A stretch of 46,269 nt of DNA, taken from the NCBI GenBank assembly GCA_900555035.1, contig USJX01000015.1, positions 1 to 46,269 on the forward strand. Reading direction: 5' to 3'. The translations under genes were made by a program, and so were the position numbers. A model generated the notes under the pieces. It was not told where the DNA came from. It made no database searches and worked only from the letters and a program-made list of their open reading frames with translations. The stretch is from an uncultured Prevotella sp. Lineage in GTDB: Bacteria > Bacteroidota > Bacteroidia > Bacteroidales > Bacteroidaceae. Shown here piece by piece: positions 1-7,483 of this stretch. The number at the start of each line of letters is the position of its first letter. The stretch's first letter is position 1.

Positions 1-344
1 ATAAGGCTGAGCGCGAGAAGATTGACAAGATGAACCAGGCAGACAGCATGATCTTTAGCACCGAGAACTTCTTGAAGGATAATGGTGATAAGATTCCTGC
101 AGACAAGAAGCCAGGCATCGAGCAGGCATTGCAGCAGTTGAAGGATGCTCACAAGGCAGGTGATGTTGCAGCCATCGATTCAGCTATCAACAACTTGAAC
201 ACCGTGATGCAGGCAGCTTCTCAGCAGATGTACCAGGGCGGCCAGCAGGCAGGTCCTCAGGGTGCCCAGGGCGGCCAGCAGGCACAGGGTGCTAACGATG
301 GCGCTCAGGATGTTCAGGACGCAGATTTCGAGGAGGTTAAGTAA
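1..344 (+). CDS. dnaK: Chaperone DnaK (Hsp70), C-terminal end only
   Basis: The reading frame is open from the window edge (first full codon at base 3) to a TAA at 342-344. The visible 113 residues are the helical lid of the Hsp70 substrate-binding domain followed by a Gly/Gln/Ala-rich linker (GGQQAGPQGAQGGQQ) and an acidic end DVQDADFEEVK, the usual C-terminus of bacterial DnaK, which contacts clients and co-chaperones in the cytoplasm. The ATPase domain and most of the substrate-binding domain lie outside the window, so the gene is cut by the edge and is not a natural fragment. A strong hairpin terminator follows 42 nt after the stop, so dnaK ends its transcription unit here. Confidence 0.93.
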   Translation, partial: KAEREKIDKMNQADSMIFSTENFLKDNGDKIPADKKPGIEQALQQLKDAHKAGDVAAIDSAINNLNTVMQAASQQMYQGGQQAGPQGAQGGQQAQGANDGAQDVQDADFEEVK

Positions 345-385
345 TCCTCTCGTCATAGACGAAGTTATTAGATTAGCATAAAGAT

Positions 386-430
386 AAAAGGCGTGTAAGA
401 CTCTGAAAATGAGTTTTTCACGCCTTTTTT
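386..430 (+). terminator. Rho-independent terminator of dnaK
   Basis: A perfect 10-bp stem (AAAAGGCGTG at 386-395 with CACGCCTTTT at 419-428) closes a 23-nt loop and runs into a T tract. It lies 42 nt after the dnaK stop. Confidence 0.85.
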
Positions 431-462
431 CGTGCCTTTATGATTTTTTATAGATTCAGTTA

Positions 463-493
463 TTGCCAATTTGCTGAAAAATATGTATATTTG
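463..493 (+). promoter_or_regulatory. Bacteroidetes-type promoter for the HAD hydrolase gene
   Basis: A TTG at 463-465 is followed after 20 nt by TATATTTG at 486-493. This fits the Bacteroidetes primary sigma-factor consensus (TTTG, 19-21 nt, TAnnTTTG). Transcription would begin near 500 and give a leader of about 95 nt that contains a 17-bp triplication. Confidence 0.7.
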
Positions 494-510
494 CAAGTTA
501 TGTAAGGGCG

Positions 511-561
511 GAAGTTCTATTAAAGAAGAAGTTCTACTGAAGAAGATGCTCTACTGAAGAA
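511..561 (+). repeat. 17-bp unit repeated three times in the 5' leader
   Basis: Three tandem copies (511-527, 528-544, 545-561) have the consensus GAAGTTCTACTGAAGAA, with a few mismatches in the first and third. They lie between the predicted promoter and the start codon at 596, so they would be transcribed as leader RNA. Confidence 0.8.
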
Positions 562-595
562 AATAAAAACTATAAAAGAAGAAAGGAAACGGGAT

Positions 596-1450
596 ATGGC
601 AAAGAAAAGACCACAGGTGGCGCTGGTATATGATTTCGACGGAACACTCTCGCCTGGCAACATGCAGGAGTTCGGATTCATCCAGGCCACCGGAAAGACC
701 AAGGAGGAATTCTGGAATAGAAACAGAAAACTGTCAGAAGGTAAGGATGCCAACGGCATCTTGACCTATATGTTCCTGATGCTCGAAGAAGCCAAGAAGA
801 ACAACATCTCGCTCACCCGCGAATCCTTTCAGAGCTTCGGCAAGAACGTGGAGCTCTTCCGTGGCGTGAAGCAATGGTTCTCGTTTATCAACGAATATGG
901 TGCGAGCATCGGCCTCGACATCAAGCACTACATCAACTCCTCGGGATTGAAGGAGATGATAGAGGGCACCCCCATCGCCCAGGAATTCGAGAACATCTAT
1001 GCCTGCTCGTTTCTCTATGACGATGACGGCATTGCCTACTGGCCAGCCGTGGCCGTGGATTACACCACCAAGACGCAGTTTCTCTTCAAGATCAACAAGG
1101 GCATCAGGCAGGTGAGCGACAACCGGAGGGTGAACCAGTTTATCCCCGACAGCAAGCGCCCCATCCCCTTTCCGAGAATGATTTACTTTGGAGACGGAGA
1201 AACCGACGTGCCTTGCATGAAGATGGTGAAGGAGCATGGCGGTCATGCCATCGCCGTATATAACACGCCCGAGAAGGAGGCGATGGCGTGCCAGCTGGTT
1301 AGGGAAGGCCGTGCTAACTTTATGTGTACGGCTAATTACAGCAGGGGCGGCGTGATGAACATCATCGTGAAGCGAATACTGGATAAAATCAAGGCGGATT
1401 TCGAATTCGAAAGATTGATAGAGCTGAACCAGAAGAAGGCGTGGAAGTAA
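596..1450 (+). CDS. HAD-superfamily phosphatase-like hydrolase
   Basis: This 284-residue cytoplasmic protein has the haloacid dehalogenase (HAD) motifs in order: DFDGT at 13-17 (nucleophile Asp13, acid/base Asp15), a Ser pair at 115-116 as motif II, a Lys near 159-165 as candidate motif III, and GDGETD at 199-204 with metal-binding acids. The roughly 100 residues between motifs I and II suggest a helical C1-type cap. Such enzymes hydrolyse phosphate esters through an aspartyl-phosphate; the substrate cannot be read from sequence. There is no signal peptide. ATG 596 is preceded by an A-rich leader with no Shine-Dalgarno site, as is usual in Bacteroidetes. The gene has its own promoter and no operon partner. 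The family is secure; the specificity is unknown. Confidence 0.88.
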   Translation: MAKKRPQVALVYDFDGTLSPGNMQEFGFIQATGKTKEEFWNRNRKLSEGKDANGILTYMFLMLEEAKKNNISLTRESFQSFGKNVELFRGVKQWFSFINEYGASIGLDIKHYINSSGLKEMIEGTPIAQEFENIYACSFLYDDDGIAYWPAVAVDYTTKTQFLFKINKGIRQVSDNRRVNQFIPDSKRPIPFPRMIYFGDGETDVPCMKMVKEHGGHAIAVYNTPEKEAMACQLVREGRANFMCTANYSRGGVMNIIVKRILDKIKADFEFERLIELNQKKAWK

Positions 1451-1502
1451 AGGCGAAAGGCGGAAAGGCTGACAGGGAACAGGAGACAGCAGGCAGGGGA
1501 CA

Positions 1503-1528
1503 GGGGTTGGAAACCCCTGGAACGGGGG
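1503..1528 (+). repeat. REP-like palindrome (GGGGTT-GGA-AACCCC)
   Basis: The hairpin GGGGTT/AACCCC with loop GGA (1503-1517) is followed by GGAACG, like the palindromes at 2907, 4548 and 20103. It is a member of a dispersed extragenic palindrome family in this window. Confidence 0.6.
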
Positions 1529-1555
1529 CGAGAAGGGGACCGAGAAGAATTATAG

Positions 1556-1579
1556 CGAAACGCTGAAACGCCGAAACGC
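1556..1579 (+). repeat. GAAACGCC/T octamer array
   Basis: About three consecutive copies of an 8-bp unit (GAAACGCT, GAAACGCC, GAAACGCC). The same unit, often in the other orientation, recurs at 5791, 5908, 14776 and 46144. Confidence 0.6.
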
Positions 1580-1649
1580 CAGGAACGCCGAAAGGAGGAA
1601 GAGAAAGAGGAAAAAGAGAAGAAAGAAATATAATATTAATAAATAATTA

Positions 1650-2021
1650 ATGGGAAGAAACAAATACTCAGCAGGAGAAATTAAGGAAATAGGTAAGTTG
1701 CTGCGCCTCAAGAACGCCGGCAACCGTTTGCAACAGAAATTGATACGCCACGACCTTCGCGTGGATTACGAATTCAACATCTCTGACTTCAATCAGCCGG
1801 GCAAGGCTTTCGGCGAGGAGGAACTGCAGGATGCTATCAAGCGTGGTGCCATCCAGATTCTCGACGATGCTACCATCGAGGCCATGAAGGCTAAACGTGC
1901 AAGAGATAAGGCACGCGATGAGGCAGAAAAGCAGAAGGATGCCATCGCCAGCGGTGAGCAAACCGACTGGCAGGAGGCTATGAAGGAATGGAATGAATGG
2001 GAAAAATCTAAAGAAAAATAG
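1650..2021 (+). CDS. Small conserved hypothetical protein with charged helical tail
   Basis: I do not recognise a named family. The 123-residue protein has no signal peptide or membrane segment, so it is presumably cytoplasmic. Residues 1-80 are mixed (GRNKYSAGEIKEIGKLLRLK near the N-terminus), and residues 80-123 are rich in Lys, Glu, Asp and Ala (AKRARDKARDEAEKQKDAI), predicting a long amphipathic or coiled-coil helix. Codon use resembles the neighbouring core genes, and the overlapping opposite-strand frames look like shadows, so it is probably a real gene. It lies 104 nt upstream of a cyclophilin gene in the same direction and could be co-transcribed with it, but the gap holds a repeat and no shared function is evident. 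Confidence 0.72.
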   Translation: MGRNKYSAGEIKEIGKLLRLKNAGNRLQQKLIRHDLRVDYEFNISDFNQPGKAFGEEELQDAIKRGAIQILDDATIEAMKAKRARDKARDEAEKQKDAIASGEQTDWQEAMKEWNEWEKSKEK

Positions 2022-2034
2022 ATATTAGGAAACA

Positions 2035-2081
2035 AATTCCGGAGGAGATTCCGAAATAATGAATTCCGGAGGAGATTCCGA
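2035..2081 (+). repeat. 20-bp direct repeat, two exact copies
   Basis: Identical 20-mers at 2035-2054 and 2062-2081 (core CCGGAGGAGATTCC) are offset by 27 bp, in the gap before the cyclophilin gene. Confidence 0.8.
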
Positions 2082-2125
2082 GGATTTATTGAATTATAAA
2101 AATAAGATAGAAACAAAAAAGAAAT

Positions 2126-2872
2126 ATGGCTAAAGTATTGATTAAGACTACAGAGGGCGACATCAAAGTGCGCCTCTACGACGAGACTCCTCAGCATCGT
2201 GACAACTTCCTGAAGTTGGCGAAGGAGGGATATTTCGATGGCACACTCTTCCACCGTGTCATCAAGGATTTCATGATTCAGGGCGGCGACCCGGATAGCA
2301 AGGGCGCTCCTAAAGGCAAGATGCTGGGCACGGGCGGACCTGATTACACCATCCCTGCCGAGTTTGTTTATCCACAGCTCTTCCACAAGCGCGGTGCCTT
2401 GAGCGCTGCCCGCTTGGGAGATGAAGTGAACCCTGAGCGTGAGAGCAGCGGCAGCCAGTTCTATATCGTCTGGGGTAAGACCTACAAGCAGAACGAGCTG
2501 AAGCAGATGGAGAAGCAGATGGGCATGCAGATGGAGCAGAACATCTTCAACCAGCTTGCCAAGGAGCATCATGATGAGATTATGAACTTCCGCCGCAACC
2601 GCGACCGCGAGGGCTTGATGAAACTGCAGGATGAACTAGTGGATGAGACCAAGAAACTATGCAAGGAGCAGGGCTACCCTAAGTTTACCGAGGAGCAGCA
2701 GAAGGCTTATACCGAGGTGGGCGGCACCCCATTCCTCGACAACCAATATACCGTGTTTGGCGAGGTGGAGGAAGGCCTTGACGTGGTAGAGAAGATTCAG
2801 AACTGCGAAACTATGCGTGGCGATAGACCTAAGGAGGATATCAGCATGCAGGTTTCTATTATAGAAGAATAA
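2126..2872 (+). CDS. Cyclophilin-type peptidyl-prolyl cis-trans isomerase
   Basis: This enzyme catalyses cis-trans isomerisation of Xaa-Pro bonds during protein folding. The cyclophilin core is clear: FHRVIKDFMIQGGDP at 42-56 carries the catalytic Arg44 and the active-site Phe/Met/Gln, GSQFYI lies at 109-114, and the closing strands LDNQYTVFGEV follow at about 204-214. At 248 residues it is longer than a minimal bacterial cyclophilin (about 165). The extra length is an insertion at about 120-197, rich in Gln, Met, Glu and Lys and probably helical. There is no signal peptide, so it should act in the cytoplasm, unlike the lipoprotein cyclophilins common in Bacteroidetes. No other folding gene is adjacent apart from dnaK 1.8 kb upstream. 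Confidence 0.93.
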   Translation: MAKVLIKTTEGDIKVRLYDETPQHRDNFLKLAKEGYFDGTLFHRVIKDFMIQGGDPDSKGAPKGKMLGTGGPDYTIPAEFVYPQLFHKRGALSAARLGDEVNPERESSGSQFYIVWGKTYKQNELKQMEKQMGMQMEQNIFNQLAKEHHDEIMNFRRNRDREGLMKLQDELVDETKKLCKEQGYPKFTEEQQKAYTEVGGTPFLDNQYTVFGEVEEGLDVVEKIQNCETMRGDRPKEDISMQVSIIEE

Positions 2873-2906
2873 AAAGGCGATGACCGCTGACTGATAGCTG
2901 CTGAAC

Positions 2907-2930
2907 GGGGATTGGAAATCCCCGGAACGG
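2907..2930 (+). repeat. REP-like palindrome (GGGGATT-GGA-AATCCCC)
   Basis: A perfect 7-bp stem with loop GGA (2907-2923) is followed by GGAACGG, the same tail as at 1503 and 20103. It lies 34 nt after the cyclophilin stop and has no T tract, so it is not a typical terminator. Confidence 0.65.
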
Positions 2931-3032
2931 CGGCTAGACAGGAGACAGAAAGGGGGAAAGCTGGATACAGCTTTAAGTATCATCAACTATTCATTCGTAT
3001 TTATATAAAAAAAATAAAAAGAACAAATCAAA

Positions 3033-4463
3033 ATGAAAAAGATTCATGGAAAAATGATGAAGGGCATCACGGTAAGAAGCCTGATGATGCTCCTGGCTCT
3101 GGCAGGTTCTAACTACTGCCATGCCCTGCAAGCCACTCCTGCAAAGAACGCCGAAGAGGCTAAGGCACAAGAGGCTAAAGCACAAGCCACCATCGTGGTG
3201 AACAACCCTACTTCCAACCCCCGAACGGAGCTTATCTCTCTGAGCATGAACGAGGTGAAGGCAAAACTGGGCAATGCAGCCCCTAAAAAGGGCGAGGCCT
3301 ACATCGTGAAGAATAAGCGCGGACAGCAGATCGGTTCGCAGATTACCCACGATGGCTATCTGCTCATCGATGCCAGCGTGCGCCCTCACGGTTCCGCCAC
3401 CTACTACGTAACCATCGGCAAACCTTACCAGCAGAAGGTATGGGCAACCGGTGCTCTCTATAAGATAAGAAAGGATGATATCGCCTGGGAAAACGACAGA
3501 TGTGCCTATCGTGTATATGGTCCTGCCCTGCAGCGCACCGGCGAACGCTCCTTCGGCACCGATGTATGGGTGAAGAATACCCCCGACACCGTGGTTTACG
3601 AGCGATACGTAAAGGATATGAACGGAAATATCAAGGGTGATAAGATTGATGTCAAGGTGAGAGCCTTGCAGAAGCAGGAGAAGGCTTTGGAAAGCCAAGC
3701 CAGGAATGAAAAGAACAAGGCAAAGGCTGCCAAACTCGAGAACCAGCTGAAGGCTTTGCAAGCTCAGCGCAAGTCCCTTCAGGCAGAATCAAACGAGGTG
3801 GATATCCTCACCTCCTTCCATCTTGACCATGGCAACGGATTGGATCCTTATCGCGTGGGCGCTACCCTGGGCTTGGGTGCACCAAGCCTCATGGTGGGCA
3901 AGAACCAGGTGCTGCCTTACTGCTACAAGGATTACAAGATATTGGATAACGGTCCGCTCCGCTTCACCGTGGAATTGACTTACAATCCATCTACCGTGGG
4001 CGATATGAAGAACGTGGTGGAGCATCGCATCATCTCGCTCGACAAGGGCAGCAACTTCAACAAGATGACCGTTTGGTATGACGGCTTGACCCATGCCACC
4101 GATTTCGCCACCGGTTTCCCTATTCATGAGGAGGATACGGAATCGAAGACCTTTGCCAAGGATTACGTAAGCTATGCCGACCCTACCGATAACATCGAGG
4201 TGAACAACTCGCAGGTTTTCGTGGGTGTACTCTTCCCTGAGGGCATCGACAACACCTATTACCAGCTCTTCGACAAGAAGCACGATGGCGCCACCGGCCA
4301 TGCCCTGGGCTTGAAGCGCGGCTTGAAGAATGGCGAAAGATACAGCTATTACTTCGGTGCAGCTTGGAGCAAATATGATGTAAGGAGCTATGCCGAATGG
4401 CAGATTCGCATCAAGGAATACCTGGATGCATTGAAGACTCCACTCGGGGTTGAAGTGAAATAA
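3033..4463 (+). CDS. Exported DUF4861-like protein
   Basis: The N-terminus has two basic stretches and a hydrophobic core (SLMMLLALAGSNYCHA), consistent with a signal peptide cleaved near residue 31. The body resembles the DUF4861 family of Bacteroidetes: WENDRCAYRVYGP at 152-164, then HLDHGNGLDPYRVGATLGLG at about 263-282. Members are periplasmic or outer-membrane associated and often accompany polysaccharide-degradation genes; I know of no firmly assigned reaction. Residues 203-252 are a Lys/Ala/Gln/Glu-rich coiled-coil-like stretch between two otherwise compact parts, which looks like an insertion. A second Ala/Lys/Glu-rich patch follows the signal peptide (37-52). The gene stands alone, with REP-like repeats on both sides. 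The family call is from recall of its motifs. Confidence 0.75.
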   Translation: MKKIHGKMMKGITVRSLMMLLALAGSNYCHALQATPAKNAEEAKAQEAKAQATIVVNNPTSNPRTELISLSMNEVKAKLGNAAPKKGEAYIVKNKRGQQIGSQITHDGYLLIDASVRPHGSATYYVTIGKPYQQKVWATGALYKIRKDDIAWENDRCAYRVYGPALQRTGERSFGTDVWVKNTPDTVVYERYVKDMNGNIKGDKIDVKVRALQKQEKALESQARNEKNKAKAAKLENQLKALQAQRKSLQAESNEVDILTSFHLDHGNGLDPYRVGATLGLGAPSLMVGKNQVLPYCYKDYKILDNGPLRFTVELTYNPSTVGDMKNVVEHRIISLDKGSNFNKMTVWYDGLTHATDFATGFPIHEEDTESKTFAKDYVSYADPTDNIEVNNSQVFVGVLFPEGIDNTYYQLFDKKHDGATGHALGLKRGLKNGERYSYYFGAAWSKYDVRSYAEWQIRIKEYLDALKTPLGVEVK

Positions 4464-4497
4464 TTTTATAATACCCCTACAAAAGCATACTTCTTTG

Positions 4498-4620
4498 CTG
4501 CGGATTGCAAATCCGCAGAGCCTAAATAGGTTAGGACATTTTTTAACGCCGGATTGCAAATCCGGCTGGACGCCTAGCGGACTTGCGTTCATAAAAAAAA
4601 CAAAAAGGGTGTGTCATAAG
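4498..4620 (+). repeat. Compound palindromic repeat, inverted copy at right edge of window
   Basis: Two perfect hairpins, CTGCGGATT-GCA-AATCCGCAG (4498-4518) and GCCGGATT-GCA-AATCCGGC (4548-4566), are joined by CCTAAATAGGTTAGG and followed by ACGCCTAGCGG. From about 4512 the block matches the reverse complement of 46182-46269 almost base for base for about 70 nt, and then again at AAAAAGGGTG-T-GTCATAA (4602-4619). Confidence 0.85.
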
Positions 4621-4634
4621 TCCATGACACACCC
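4601..4634 (-). terminator. Terminator of the HU-like gene
   Basis: Stem GGGTGTGTCA (4607-4616) pairs perfectly with TGACACACCC (4625-4634) around an 8-nt loop. On the minus strand it runs into a T tract (complement of CAAAAA and more A at 4592-4606), 65 nt after the HU-like stop. Confidence 0.82.
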
Positions 4635-4698
4635 TATTTACTTTCTACCTATTTACTTTCAAACATGCTATCACCCTTACTTACACCGAGTTCATCTG

Positions 4699-5424
4699 CT
4701 ATATGTTAACATGTCCGCCATCAGAACCTGAGCCGCCGCCCTCAGTGGTTCCACCGCCTTCGGTATTTCCGCCCTCGGTATTTTCGCCGCCAGTGCTTGA
4801 ACCGCCACCAGGGTTTGAACCGCCGCCAGGATTTCCGCCAGGCTTATTACCACCTGGGGCATTACCGCCGTTGTCGCCGTTGTCAGCACCTTCCAGATCC
4901 ACCTTGCTCTCGCCTGCTCTCAGCGCCTTGAGCACCTTTGCCTGTGCCGCACGGCTTGCCACGAGATTAAACTCAGCATCGGTGATGAGGTTCTTAAACT
5001 GCGCTCCCGGTTCCCAAAACACCTTCACGTCGGTGATGTTCTGCGCAGTGAAGGTAGAAGCATCGGCTGCACCCTTGCTGCTGAGGCTTACGGCGAAATC
5101 GCCCAAATCGCCCAAGCGAATCTTCTTTCCCTCCAGCAGCTGCTCCCTCATGCAATCCACCGCCATGTAGAGGATGGCACTGATGTCGGCACGGCTATAC
5201 ACGCAACCATGGCTCGAGATATGCTTGGCAAATTTCTCGATGGTCATCACCTCGGAATACTGTGCCACGGCAAAGGTTTTCTGCACCTCGGTATTCACCA
5301 GTTCCACATCTGCCTGCTTAGGCGTCTCACCCTTGGCCTTAGCCTCCTTGATGCGTGCCTTAGCCTGATTGATTTCCAGAAGATTAGCGTTCACCGAACG
5401 CTTCACGTTAGAATAGTTAATCAT
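4699..5424 (-). CDS. HU-like DNA-binding protein with Gly-rich tail
   Basis: Residues 1-165 resemble the Bacteroidetes-specific HU-related (histone-like, TIGR01201-type) proteins. These have an N-terminal extension before the HU fold, with GKKIRLGDLGDFAVSLSSKG as the beta-arm signature and a WEPGAQFKNLI segment near the end. Such proteins bind DNA non-specifically and are usually found in mobile or accessory cassettes with a muralytic enzyme and a VirE protein, as here. Residues 178-241 form a low-complexity tail of Gly, Asn, Glu, Ser and Pro (GGNKPGGNPGGGSNPGGG) with no fold expected. ATG 5424 is used; a strong promoter at 5704-5734 implies a leader of about 270 nt, and a hairpin terminator lies downstream. 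The function of the tail is unknown. Confidence 0.85.
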   Translation of the reverse strand: MINYSNVKRSVNANLLEINQAKARIKEAKAKGETPKQADVELVNTEVQKTFAVAQYSEVMTIEKFAKHISSHGCVYSRADISAILYMAVDCMREQLLEGKKIRLGDLGDFAVSLSSKGAADASTFTAQNITDVKVFWEPGAQFKNLITDAEFNLVASRAAQAKVLKALRAGESKVDLEGADNGDNGGNAPGGNKPGGNPGGGSNPGGGSSTGGENTEGGNTEGGGTTEGGGSGSDGGHVNI

Positions 5425-5703
5425 AACGATTAAAAATGTTTATGAAAGACCCTAACCTAATTTAAAAATAGAATCTTCCCTTTGGTTCCCACCCCTCTAC
5501 GCTGCCCTGCAACGAGATGTCCCGGAGTGCGAACCGAGTAAATTATTTTCCTGCAATCAGAATTACCCACCCTTGGCGATAGTTCCAATCTTATCTTATT
5601 TCTGACGATATCTTATCTTCAGCGCGTGTCAATATTTATCATCAAAATAATCATCTATTGTGCCTCGCGTGGGGCATAAGCTATCAGCTTTCTGATTACG
5701 GTG
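5425..5703 (-). other. Long 5' leader of the HU-like gene
   Basis: No gene is seen in these 279 bases. They lie between the predicted minus-strand promoter (5704-5734) and the HU-like ATG, so they would be transcribed as an unusually long leader. On the minus strand the part near 5480-5560 is G-rich (GGGTGGG and GAGGGGTGGG). I could not derive a convincing secondary structure by eye. Confidence 0.45.
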
Positions 5704-5734
5704 CAAAGATACAACATTTTTCTTGATTATCAAA
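5704..5734 (-). promoter_or_regulatory. Promoter of the HU-like gene
   Basis: Read on the minus strand, TTTG (5734-5731), a 19-nt spacer and TATCTTTG (5711-5704) match the Bacteroidetes consensus exactly. The TTTG box lies within an inverted repeat, TTGATTA (5724-5730) / TAATCAA (5740-5746), that could bind a regulator. Confidence 0.8.
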
Positions 5735-5790
5735 ATTTTTAATCAACTATTTTTATCCACTTAACACTATTTAAGCATCGTATTATCAAG

Positions 5791-5930
5791 CGTTTCAGTG
5801 TTTCAGCGTTTCAGTATATTTTCTCTCTTAAACATCAAAAAATATCTTTATATTTATATATAAATATAAAACTTTTTTCTCAGAAAGAGGAAGAAAGAAG
5901 AAAGAAGTGAAACGCTGAAACGCCGAAACG
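5791..5930. repeat. Inverted octamer arrays flanking a 24-bp AT palindrome
   Basis: An array of GTTTCAGC-type units (5791-5815) faces an inverted array (TGAAACGCTGAAACGCCG, 5908-5930). The arms pair over about 23 bp with three mismatches. Between them lies a perfect 24-bp A/T palindrome at 5847-5870. The rest of the 5747-6023 gap is AT-rich with no coding signal seen. Confidence 0.75.
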
Positions 5931-6023
5931 TCTCCCTTCTCCTCATGCGCACATCCCTTTAGCCATAAGCATCCTGTAAATTCATGGTCAACGTATAAAT
6001 AATCTTAATTTCCATCCAAAAAT

Positions 6024-6054
6024 TTTGCCATTAGAAGAAATCATATTACCTTTG
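6024..6054 (+). promoter_or_regulatory. Promoter of the two-gene AGSS/NGDV-motif pair
   Basis: TTTG (6024-6027), a 19-nt spacer and TACCTTTG (6047-6054) match the consensus exactly. The transcript would start near 6061, giving a leader of about 107 nt before ATG 6168. Confidence 0.8.
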
Positions 6055-6167
6055 TTAGCATTATAGAGAACAATACCTCTTAACCTTCAAATCAAGGCTG
6101 ATGGGCATCTGCAATCTACAAAACAAGAGAATATTAACAATTAATAAATTCCTATAAACTAACATGT

Positions 6168-7478
6168 ATGAACAGTTATATAGAAGAATATGTAATTAAT
6201 CCCATCCAGTTCAAGCTCTCAGGAGTTTGCAGTGAGAAGGAATATCCCTGGCATGAGATATTTTCTGCCATCAGAAAAGCCCGTATTGAACGTGGACTTT
6301 CCTCTGAGCTCCATCAGGCATTGGCTCCTTATTACAAGAAGCTACTGATGGCCGACCCCATATTTTTCCAAGACAAGGAAGTGGGCAGAAGGAACAGATC
6401 AAACATCCACTGCATCTTGCAAGAAGAAGTCTACAGCTCAGGATATACAGCACCGGAGCCGATAGACCTGGTAGTTTGTGCCAAAAATTGGTCAAAGAAC
6501 GCTTCGGATGACAAGCACCCAGAAAGAGAGTTTACATACATCATACATACTCTATTTTCAAGAGGATACTGTCCATATTACGACAAAGTATATAAGGATT
6601 TGTGCAGCCATCTGACAAAGACACAAGAATTCGGGCATTACAAGGAACTGGAGATGTATTGCATCCTGCTGGCATATCTGCTTGTGTACCACCAGGATAT
6701 TCCTGCAAAGAAGAAACTGGATTATTACAAGCAAATAAGTAACAACTGGAATTTTCTGAAATACATGTACACCATCATGCTCCACTACATGGTAGGATTG
6801 AGGTTTGAAAACTTCGCTGGGGTAGCGGCTTCGCTGGCCAACTGCAGGTCATATCATAGCCATATGCAATTGGCTTACAAGGCATTCAAGAAGAACTTCG
6901 AAATTCTCTGCCCAAACGACGGCAAAATCGACCCCCATACCCATAAAAACATCAGAGAGCAAGCCGAGCTGCATCTTAAGCATATGGAACAGGTGATAAA
7001 GACCACCCCCTACGATGATCAGCTGGAGTCTTTGTGCAAGATTCTCTTTCCTAAAAAGATAGAGGATGTGCTGGCACAATACCGCCCAAAGACCTACGAG
7101 GAATTAGAGTTTGATATTGCATCGCTGAACATCAGCTATAACACCATGGTTAAACAACTGGCCGATTGCATAAACACATCACTATCCATCAACGAAATAG
7201 AGAAAGCCTTCGCCAAGTTTAATCCAGATTTGGCACTTTCGTTCTATTCCACCCTCAATAATCTGCTGGCGCAAAACGATACGTGGCGCAAATACTCGGC
7301 GCAAATACAGCAGCACATTCTTGAGCGACAGCAAACTGAGAAGGAAAATATCATGAATATGATGAAGAAGATTGCAGAAAAGCCTTCCACCATCAACAAC
7401 ACCTTCGAGAAGAACAGCTGCAATTTCAATGCCGGCAGTTCGATGAACGGCGATGTGAGAATGAATACCCAAAAATAA
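6168..7478 (+). CDS. Unknown helical protein with C-terminal AGSS-x-NGDV motif
   Basis: I do not recognise a family. The 436-residue protein has no signal peptide or transmembrane segment and appears largely alpha-helical, with scattered Cys and Tyr. Residues 380-405 (ILERQQTEKENIMNMMKKIA) look like a coiled coil. The last 29 residues change character: INNTFEKNSCNFNAGSS then MNGDVRMN, a Gly/Asn/Ser motif that recurs at the N-terminus of the next protein. The layout, a helical body, a linker and a short polar self-similar motif shared with an adjacent gene, resembles bacterial amyloid-signalling pairs; that is an inference. It has its own promoter, ends 5 nt before the next ORF and lies upstream of restriction-modification genes, suggesting a defence role. 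ATG 6168 is chosen; ATG 6164 is out of frame. Confidence 0.7.
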   Translation: MNSYIEEYVINPIQFKLSGVCSEKEYPWHEIFSAIRKARIERGLSSELHQALAPYYKKLLMADPIFFQDKEVGRRNRSNIHCILQEEVYSSGYTAPEPIDLVVCAKNWSKNASDDKHPEREFTYIIHTLFSRGYCPYYDKVYKDLCSHLTKTQEFGHYKELEMYCILLAYLLVYHQDIPAKKKLDYYKQISNNWNFLKYMYTIMLHYMVGLRFENFAGVAASLANCRSYHSHMQLAYKAFKKNFEILCPNDGKIDPHTHKNIREQAELHLKHMEQVIKTTPYDDQLESLCKILFPKKIEDVLAQYRPKTYEELEFDIASLNISYNTMVKQLADCINTSLSINEIEKAFAKFNPDLALSFYSTLNNLLAQNDTWRKYSAQIQQHILERQQTEKENIMNMMKKIAEKPSTINNTFEKNSCNFNAGSSMNGDVRMNTQK

Positions 7479-7483
7479 CAGAT

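Noticed and set aside
1..29. dnaK as a pseudogene fragment
   Set aside because: The frame is open to the window edge and has a normal C-terminus and terminator, so it is simply cut by the window.
5791..5930. CRISPR array
   Set aside because: The units are only 8 bp, directly adjacent and without spacers; no cas genes are present.
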